Source: Clostridiaceae bacterium BRH_c20a (lineage in GTDB: Bacteria; Bacillota; Peptococcia; Peptococcales; BICA1-8). From it: DNA of 64,000 bases. This document shows, in pieces, positions 57,701 through 64,000 of this stretch. Positions within the stretch are counted from its first letter, which is position 1, and each line of letters starts with the position of its first letter. Location: positions 62,001-126,000 of the forward strand of contig LADT01000006.1 of NCBI GenBank assembly GCA_000961765.1, in the 5' to 3' direction. Under the pieces are notes generated by a model, which worked only from the letters and a program-made list of their open reading frames with translations, was not told the origin of the DNA and ran no database searches. Made by a program: the position numbers and the translations under genes.

Positions 57701-58958
57701 TGGTAATCTAAATCATACTCCTAATAACCATGTTCAGAATAGATTTATTTATACCAAGGATGCATCTATACAACTGGCTACTATCTCCTTTGACGGCATA
57801 CCATCGGCAGTAGAGTTGTATTCCGGGTTGAATCCCGGTGGCGAATGCTTCTTTACTACATTGTTGGATTCTTTCCTTGTTTTTAATGGGATTGATGCTC
57901 CTAAGAAATGGGACGGTACTAATGCTGTTGAAGATTTAGGGGGGAGTCCCCCAAGAGCAATATATATAGCAAACCACAAGAACCGGCTATTTGCAGCTCA
58001 TTCCGGAACTAGTCGTTCTAGGCTGTATTTTTCCGATGTATTGGCGTTAGAAAGTTGGCCGGTATTAAACTTCATTGATATATCCCCGAATGATGGTGAC
58101 TTCATAACCGGCCTATTGCCGTATGATGATTACTTGATAATTACTAAGCAGCGGAGTGTATGGGTACTCTTGGGTTCCCAATCTGCTGATTTTGAAGTGC
58201 GGAGGATACACGATGGGCTAGGCAATATAGCTCCAAGGGCTTTAGTGAAGGTAAATGAGTTATTCTCCTTTGTTTCTACAGAGGGATTATACGTTTCTGA
58301 CTTATCTAAACCTTTACTGCTAACTGAGCGGATTAAGAACACATGGAGTAATCTAAACAGAAGAAGGCTCACGCAAGCTGCAGCTGAGTTTTTCGATCAT
58401 AAAATAAGATTGGATGTCCCAAATGGATCCAGCACGGTTAATGACTTCCGCATTGTCTATGATGTACTAAGAAAAGCCATTGTCTTGGAGCAGTTTAATG
58501 CCCATGCATCTTGCTATACTAAGTTTGTGGAGGCAGGACAGGAGGAGCTTTTATATGGTCATGCAGGCGATGGACAGGTGTCTAAAGGTGATATTGGTAC
58601 TACTGATGCCGGAGACGATATTGTATCTACCTGGGGTACAAAGCATTTTAACTTTGGATCTAGCGCGACAGAGAAGAAAATACGCAGGTTAAGGTTAGTG
58701 TTGGTTAAGGCATCTACGCCGGTGGATATTGAGGTTTATTTGGTTGTAAATAATGTGAAACAACCGGTACCATTAATGGTGACAATTCCTGCATCTGATA
58801 ATGCTGAGGAGGCGACCATTGAACTTAGTCCCCGGGACATTGATGTAAGGAAGATACGTGCTCTGGGGTATGAGATTGTCCAGCGGACAAGTAATGGAGG
58901 GGTCAAATTTCATGAGCTCTTGCAGGAATACCGGGTCGGAAAGGTGAGGAAGACATAA
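54783..58958 (+). CDS. Large virion structural protein (tail fibre/stopper-like) with LamG-like domain and repeated beta modules
   Basis: LamG-like LNYDGTNDMVQVADSGSLDFGTGNFTIEGKI..YHVACVRDGANVYVYLNGIQDG..LYIGA..FLHGAMYEVRAWNIARTQQEI. Confidence 0.8.
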   Translation: MARRKQQRMSSGGYEIGRLVEQSGGMVDDVVYPTLLSENEAHKLINNTLEEKGTVKPCKGRQERFAAPFDENNPVNGIGVFYKSDGTTRLVMAAGSKLYSDTPHVVTSYDSKDDWDSGTKSKFCDTSNTPGDLTSLGSIIGDAGNCEDETQWTAVDAALLADDTKKKYDDKSLKITINSGKTVGFAKKLKSALTVDNTKLHVLSAYVVNGNAGTGIRLVTLDANNAILKSSSYVTATSDFAKLTLKLTASEVNAAVAFAVEVKGSAAQYAWADGIILKQITQAEYDDSGYTAPNYDDLEGIDKVQTVTSQADWEAGTLENIDTTTSAGDIKLAKSIPDFNDTFNSQVEWEEGTNSDVSTSASAGDVLLSKEGTDFSETDTLTGDFNGTHSNTEAVSDAVELVQVASSRPALNYDGTNDMVQVADSGSLDFGTGNFTIEGKIKLSSINKVHSIVSKGQAGYGSSYKPVFDFRVINTNKLDIHIEGSSSIYSVSATGSTSLSLDTVYHVACVRDGANVYVYLNGIQDGSAIDTDIANVNNSYPLYIGAIDINGTLSRFLHGAMYEVRAWNIARTQQEIYDNMNNELLGNEPGLVGYWECDEGSGSTVNDTTANNNDGTISGATWTTVGSTEYSSSGTYTHNEQIVAEAGVANAATITFNKTTPTNTTLMVEINVFDGSTWSGWATKNSGDTIIPKGTDLMGYKVQWRANLATTVTTVTPSLDDVTVSVTSAYKVSGIWTSPIMNSNAVNNGTTTLTSTAPAGTSITQEFKTSADNVTWSDWSPYSGAITAANYVQFRLLFATTDVALTPSASELVISFTGQYTANGTWMGVVFDVSDINPESSTISWIENLPAGTSITVETRGSYDNSNWGNWEAQTKDAAITTINFYNQARVKLNSNVEQTETPTVSELILTVKQDGKRAIWISPIIDASQASDKSTGHISVTSTPGEGNVITQSRSSANNGSTWGAWVDASVDGNLNHTPNNHVQNRFIYTKDASIQLATISFDGIPSAVELYSGLNPGGECFFTTLLDSFLVFNGIDAPKKWDGTNAVEDLGGSPPRAIYIANHKNRLFAAHSGTSRSRLYFSDVLALESWPVLNFIDISPNDGDFITGLLPYDDYLIITKQRSVWVLLGSQSADFEVRRIHDGLGNIAPRALVKVNELFSFVSTEGLYVSDLSKPLLLTERIKNTWSNLNRRRLTQAAAEFFDHKIRLDVPNGSSTVNDFRIVYDVLRKAIVLEQFNAHASCYTKFVEAGQEELLYGHAGDGQVSKGDIGTTDAGDDIVSTWGTKHFNFGSSATEKKIRRLRLVLVKASTPVDIEVYLVVNNVKQPVPLMVTIPASDNAEEATIELSPRDIDVRKIRALGYEIVQRTSNGGVKFHELLQEYRVGKVRKT

Positions 58959-59458
58959 TGAGTAAACTGAATATTATACTACCAAAATCTGATGTTCCTA
59001 ACTGGCTGAAATCGGCGTTTCTGACCATTATGAATTTTATTAATAACCTTAAGGTATCCAATGAAATGTTATCCGGAGGAATTGCCATAAGTAAGCTGGC
59101 TTGGAAGGAATGGTCCATTCCTCTGGTCCTTCCGGCTTCTCTTTATTCTAGTGTTACTACTGCCGGTGATGGGGATAACTTGGGGGGATATTTTCAGTGG
59201 GATCCTAGCAAGTATCCGGGTGGTACCTGGTATTTGGAGGCTAGTATCGCGGTGCAGAGCGGAGGTACTGCTACTTGCACATTGAAAGGTGCTAGTGTGA
59301 TTGTTACGGTGACTACTACTGATGCTCAGCTGAGTTTGAAAAGGAGCGAGGCATTGACTATGCCCAGCACAGCTCAGACTGTGTGGGTCACATTGAAGAC
59401 TAGCAGTGGGAGTTACGCGGCGACACTGGGGAATGCACGGTTAATTTTTGTACCGTAA
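58958..59458 (+). CDS. Phage structural protein (hypothetical)
   Basis: ATG overlaps preceding stop; beta-rich C-terminus. Confidence 0.55.
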   Translation: MSKLNIILPKSDVPNWLKSAFLTIMNFINNLKVSNEMLSGGIAISKLAWKEWSIPLVLPASLYSSVTTAGDGDNLGGYFQWDPSKYPGGTWYLEASIAVQSGGTATCTLKGASVIVTVTTTDAQLSLKRSEALTMPSTAQTVWVTLKTSSGSYAATLGNARLIFVP

Positions 59459-59490
59459 ATATATAATTGGGGGAGAGTAAAAGTTAAATC

Positions 59491-59634
59491 TTATTTAGAC
59501 TTCTTTTTGGCAATCTTTGTTTGTGATAATGCACTTCCGGCTACAGATTTGGAATTATCACTATAGCGACCATCGCGCAGTATTTTACTTGCAGTAGTAG
59601 CAATTTTCTTACTGGTTTGTTTCTTATTAGGCAA
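59491..59634 (-). CDS. Small basic protein opposite to late operon
   Basis: MPNKKQTSKKIATTASKILRDGRYSDNSKSVAGSALSQTKIAKKKSK with upstream GAGGTGG on minus strand. Confidence 0.55.
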   Translation of the reverse strand: MPNKKQTSKKIATTASKILRDGRYSDNSKSVAGSALSQTKIAKKKSK

Positions 59635-59795
59635 GTTAACCACCTCATAGATTACTCTCCCCCAACTGTCAAAATTCAACATTTTTAGAGTAAAACCTTT
59701 ATACAAATACCGACACAACATGACAGGTTTCCTGCTATTCTAAGCATTCTCAATGTTATATCAATTGAGTATAATATTACCAAGGAGTGGATGCT

Positions 59796-60269
59796 ATGAG
59801 GCGATTCTTGGCAGTATTATTGATAGTACTCATATTTGCTGGTTGCTTTAGTACTGGCCTTAAAGTTGAAGGCACAGAGGAGTTTAAGCAGGATATACAG
59901 GCAGCTCTAGATTTGTTGCAGGAAAAGGCACCGGAACATTATGAAATGGTTAATAAGTATTTAACAGGTGTTGAGCTAGTTGGTAATGATGGTGTTACGG
60001 CTATTAATATCTATCGTAAATTCACTATGACGGAAGAAGCGTATATTAATAGAAGAGATAGTGGCTATAAGGAATTGGGATTAGCTTTTGATTTAGTGCA
60101 TGAGGCAACCCATGCTAATAGAATGAAATTGAATTTAGATAATCGAAATGATGTTGAAAGTGAAGAAAAGATAGCTGTTGAAGCAGAAATAGAAGTAGCA
60201 AAATTATTAGAAGCTCCTCAGGAACTAATTGATTGGTTAGGAGAAAAGAAACATAGAAAATGGTGGTAA
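59796..60269 (+). CDS. Lipoprotein with HExxH motif
   Basis: RFLAVLLIVLIFAGCFS lipobox; DLVHEATHANRM. Confidence 0.65.
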   Translation: MRRFLAVLLIVLIFAGCFSTGLKVEGTEEFKQDIQAALDLLQEKAPEHYEMVNKYLTGVELVGNDGVTAINIYRKFTMTEEAYINRRDSGYKELGLAFDLVHEATHANRMKLNLDNRNDVESEEKIAVEAEIEVAKLLEAPQELIDWLGEKKHRKWW

Positions 60270-60320
60270 CACAGGGCAAATAAGCCCTGTTTTTATTTAT
60301 CCAAAAGGAGGTAATGAGAA

Positions 60321-61916
60321 ATGGCAAATAGCTTTTTAGGAACAAGTGGTATAGGAAAGTCTGCATCTGATTGGTATAAAGCAAACAATATTGCACCACC
60401 AAAGCCGCCTGCACCACTAAAACCAACTACTACAGTTCCTTCTACAACTTCGGGTGGCAGGCAGTATGCTTATAATGTAGCTTCGGGTAATAATAATCCC
60501 AGTTCTACTACTACTCCCTCCACGAGTGCTGCTGGTAGGCAATATGCTCAAGATCAAGTAGCAGCAGGTAAAGTAAATAATACAAATATTTATCCTACAG
60601 TAACATATGGTTCTAGTAGTCCTGCTAAGTCCACGCCGCCCGTAGGGACAGGAAGTGGGATATTAGGTATTGGGGGTCAATTAGGAAGTTCTATCGTTCC
60701 ATATAAAACAGCAGCAGATTCCTACAAAGCAAACAATCTGCCAATACCTTCTACCCCAACAAACGCAGCTAACCTCCGACAGGCTGATAGCTCAATTGGT
60801 GGCTATTCTAATACACCTGGTGGCGGTAGTTCCGGCAGTGGTAATGGTGGTAGTAGTGGCGGAGGTACAGTTGCCAAGACTTCATTTGGCGGATCTACTC
60901 CATCTACTGCACCAAGTCAAGAATATATGCAACAATTACAGCAGCAATTCACACCTGAATATCAAGCTACAGAAACACCCTCACAACAGCAGCAACAACA
61001 GCCTCAAATTGACTTCACGCCCTATTTCTCACAAATAGGTAGTATCATGAACCAGGTGAGTGACCAGGGTAAGGCATTGATTGCACAGTTGAGCAGTGAC
61101 TTCCTGCAGGAGCTTAATAGTATGCAATCGCAAATTGAGCAGCAGTTTGGGCAAATGATGGGTGGTGTTGATCCTGCTACTCAGCAAGCATTATCACAGC
61201 TTAAGGCTGATGTTGAGGGAAGGCAGAAATCAATCCTTGAATTTCTTAACTCCCGAGGTATTGCTCAGTCCGGAATGACAGTAGAGCAATTTGGCAAGTT
61301 AGCCGGTTCTGCTAATGATCAGGAAATGCAGTTAATATCCGGCAATTTAAAGGACTTACAGAATCAGATGTTATCACAAATGTGGAATTTTGCCCAAGCT
61401 AGGATAAATGCCATGTCTCAATTTGGCGATAGTGCCATGGGTCAGTTTAACCAGTATGCTAAGGGAATTGAAAGCGGCCTGAAAAACAGCATGGATATGG
61501 CTTCTACACAATATGTCCAACAACAACAGAGTCAGCGGGAGCAGATGCAGCAGCAAAATCAGAACTACAGGGCAGAATTACCTTATCAGTATCCTACAGC
61601 TAATGAATTAATGCCTTATCAGTATGGCGCTACTCCTTACCAGCAGGGGCAGCTTAATATTGGGCAGCAGAATGCTGCTACCTCGGCGCAAAATGCACAG
61701 ACTACTGCTCAAAGGTTATCACTAGAACAGCAGCAGTTTACTCAAAACCAACAAGTAAAACAAACATCTACCCAGATACAGTCTAAAGCATTTAGCTTCC
61801 CGCCGGAGCAGGCTATTCAATTTGTACAGCAAAATGCCCAAAGCATTATTGCGGAAGTTGGCGCGGATGAATATGCAAAGATATTAAGGAATGTACAAGA
61901 ATACGCTTATAGCTAA
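60321..61916 (+). CDS. Gln/Ser-rich phage virion-associated protein
   Basis: Low-complexity N-terminus with repeated GRQYA motifs, helical Gln-rich C-terminus; late operon position. Confidence 0.6.
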   Translation: MANSFLGTSGIGKSASDWYKANNIAPPKPPAPLKPTTTVPSTTSGGRQYAYNVASGNNNPSSTTTPSTSAAGRQYAQDQVAAGKVNNTNIYPTVTYGSSSPAKSTPPVGTGSGILGIGGQLGSSIVPYKTAADSYKANNLPIPSTPTNAANLRQADSSIGGYSNTPGGGSSGSGNGGSSGGGTVAKTSFGGSTPSTAPSQEYMQQLQQQFTPEYQATETPSQQQQQQPQIDFTPYFSQIGSIMNQVSDQGKALIAQLSSDFLQELNSMQSQIEQQFGQMMGGVDPATQQALSQLKADVEGRQKSILEFLNSRGIAQSGMTVEQFGKLAGSANDQEMQLISGNLKDLQNQMLSQMWNFAQARINAMSQFGDSAMGQFNQYAKGIESGLKNSMDMASTQYVQQQQSQREQMQQQNQNYRAELPYQYPTANELMPYQYGATPYQQGQLNIGQQNAATSAQNAQTTAQRLSLEQQQFTQNQQVKQTSTQIQSKAFSFPPEQAIQFVQQNAQSIIAEVGADEYAKILRNVQEYAYS

Positions 61917-61929
61917 AGGAGGGGTCTGA

Positions 61930-64000
61930 ATGTCATGGAAAGAGTGGCAACCCCCACAGCCAGGACAACAAGAAGCATCATTAAATAACTTACAGCCTGA
62001 ACAAAATCAAACAGCTAATACTGATTGGAGAAATTGGACTCCGGCTCAGCAAGCATCTTCTTCCTGGCAGAATTGGAAGCCTGGTCAAAGCAATCCGCAG
62101 GACAACGTTAACCAGGAGTTTGTCCAAAAACATCCATACATCTATAAAGCACTACAAACGGCCGGCAATGTACTTAGCGCACCTCTTAGAGCCTTGGATA
62201 AGGTTCCTTTTATTAAGAGGGCAGGTGAGCAGGCGCGAAGCAGGATCCTAATGGATGATAGCCAGGTGCAGACCGATACCGGCAGTAAATTTGGCAATGT
62301 GGCTGCTGATATCACGGGGGCGGCATTAGGGTACCTTACTCCTTTACCAGGTGGCCAGAGTTTATTAGGTACTACTTTTCAAACTGTAGGTAAGCCGGTT
62401 GAGAGGGCAGTGCAAGGAGTTACTAATAGTAAGGTTTTACCGGCATTAGCTAGAGGTAGTGCTGAAGCAGGAACTTTGGCAGCTATCGAAGGTATTGCCC
62501 GAGGTGAAAAAGGAACGGAGCTAGCTAAGAGGGTTGCTATAGAGGCTTCTCTTGGTGGTGTTCTCGATGCAGGATTAACTGCCGCGTTGCCAGCTGCTGT
62601 AAAAAGGGTTATGCAGCGGTTTAATGGTCAGCCGACAGATGTACTTGAAAGGGAAGTAGCTAAGGACATCGGGGTAAACTTTGACAATATGAATGGTGCT
62701 CAAAAAGAGGCTATAAGAAAGGTAGTCAGAAGTATGCAAGGAGAAGCTACTGCCAACGGAAGGTTGTTGTATCAAGGGCAAGACTTTACGTTTAGAGATA
62801 TGAATCATCAGGATAGATTGAAGCAGGTTTTGCCTGAAAAGCCAACACTACTGCCTAAAGGGCAGGATTTTACTATGGTTGACCAGCCTTTGTCCTTTAA
62901 AACTAAAGCACCAAACGTCGATTTTGACAGAACTCCTATTAACAATAAGCCGATCAGCCAGTTTGACAATACCTTCCAATCCCAATATAATAATGAACAA
63001 GAGATAAAACGACAACTAGCCAAATATTATTCTAAATTTGAAAGCCAGGAGGGATTGGATGAAGCAGCAGGAGCAATTGCCGACCTCCAACGAACAGAAA
63101 ATAACATACGAACCGAAGGAGGATTGTCGCCCGATATTAATCGACGACATGCCGGAGTATCAAATAAACCCTACAAAACCGTAGGGCTTTCTTTTTCTCA
63201 GGATTTAATAAACACAGGTAAGGTTAATTTAACTGGTTATAAGTTTAACGATACAAAAGATTTGGCAGTAATATCTCAAGCATTTAGAGACCCACGCCTT
63301 GAAACTTTAAGATTTTATTACACCAGAGGTAATGAAATTGTAGGAACAGAAGCCATAAGTTCTCGATTACCAAATGCTTCGGCAGCCTTTATTGATGACT
63401 TTGATAATTATTTAAGAAAAAGCCAAGAAAAAATGGGAAGACTCAAAGCCGATGGTTATTATTTATTACACAATCACCCAACAGGCAACCCTAAGCCTTC
63501 TGAAGCGGATATTAGTATGACTCAGCATTATGCTCAAAAGCTTCAGGGTTTTAAAGGGCATATTATAATCAACTCAAATAAATATTCTGCAATATCTTGG
63601 AACGGTAGGAATTTAAGCGGCCAGGAAAACTTATTACTAGACTTAGGAGAAGATAAACTCCTAAAACCATCAATTCAGCATAGTTTATTGGGAACTAAAA
63701 TAGGCGGTACTGATTTATTGGCGAAAGTTGCCAAAAGTATGCAAATGAACAAAAATGTTTCCACAGTATTTTTTACTGATAGTCAATATGGAATCAAAGG
63801 TATTCTAGAAATCGATAACTCCATGCTGAAAAGTGAAGGATATAGGGGATTTCTAAGAAATCAAGCTAGAGAGCATGGAGGTGCTAAGGTATTTATTGTT
63901 GGCGATAGTAGTATCGAGAAACAATTAATTGAGCTTACAAGAAACGGCGATATTACAGATGGCTATATTAAAGATATAAACATGGGTATAAGGGATAGGG
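61930..64000 (+). CDS. Large phage protein with RadC/JAB-like domain (polyvalent/ejected protein candidate), truncated by window end
   Basis: ATG after AAAGGAGGGG; read by hand as open to position 64000; YYLLHNHPTGNPKPSEADISMTQHYAQKLQGFKGHIIINSNKYSAI. Confidence 0.75.
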   Translation, partial: MSWKEWQPPQPGQQEASLNNLQPEQNQTANTDWRNWTPAQQASSSWQNWKPGQSNPQDNVNQEFVQKHPYIYKALQTAGNVLSAPLRALDKVPFIKRAGEQARSRILMDDSQVQTDTGSKFGNVAADITGAALGYLTPLPGGQSLLGTTFQTVGKPVERAVQGVTNSKVLPALARGSAEAGTLAAIEGIARGEKGTELAKRVAIEASLGGVLDAGLTAALPAAVKRVMQRFNGQPTDVLEREVAKDIGVNFDNMNGAQKEAIRKVVRSMQGEATANGRLLYQGQDFTFRDMNHQDRLKQVLPEKPTLLPKGQDFTMVDQPLSFKTKAPNVDFDRTPINNKPISQFDNTFQSQYNNEQEIKRQLAKYYSKFESQEGLDEAAGAIADLQRTENNIRTEGGLSPDINRRHAGVSNKPYKTVGLSFSQDLINTGKVNLTGYKFNDTKDLAVISQAFRDPRLETLRFYYTRGNEIVGTEAISSRLPNASAAFIDDFDNYLRKSQEKMGRLKADGYYLLHNHPTGNPKPSEADISMTQHYAQKLQGFKGHIIINSNKYSAISWNGRNLSGQENLLLDLGEDKLLKPSIQHSLLGTKIGGTDLLAKVAKSMQMNKNVSTVFFTDSQYGIKGILEIDNSMLKSEGYRGFLRNQAREHGGAKVFIVGDSSIEKQLIELTRNGDITDGYIKDINMGIRDR

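Overview
Firmicute-type (Clostridia-like) chromosomal window with three parts. (1) About 0-17.8 kb: a natural-product locus. It encodes an NHLM-type C39-peptidase/ABC transporter pair, a 4Fe-4S membrane protein, an ECF sigma factor, a GG/zinc-ribbon protein, a FAS-II/type II PKS-like set (KR, fused KS-CLF, degenerate SDR, FabZ-like DH, ACP), an MBL hydrolase, three tandem 93-aa NHLP-leader precursors each ending in a 7-residue Lys-containing tail after GG, a tandem GNAT, an A-PCP-TE protein and an Sfp-type PPTase. The simplest reading is a hybrid PKS/FAS-RiPP pathway that acylates very short cores, possibly related to GNAT-acylated RiPPs (selidamide-like). This is the best candidate for an undescribed system here. 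(2) About 17.8-30 kb: mixed chromosomal genes (DUF438, dUTPase/dCTP-deaminase-fold membrane protein, Rph/PEP-synthase-like enzyme with REP-like palindromes inside its ORF, MntA/HepT toxin-antitoxin, SIMPL, patatin), transposase remnants, an atypical tRNA-His-like gene and a tRNA-Val. (3) About 30-64 kb: a prophage next to tRNA-Val (integrase, ImmA/CI/Cro switch, recombination module, PAPS-reductase-like protein, RusA, terminase, portal, DUF5309-like capsid, LamG-containing structural protein). It runs off the window end inside a long ORF with a RadC/JAB-like domain that is absent from the supplied ORF track. All family assignments come from reading motifs by eye; no searches were run.
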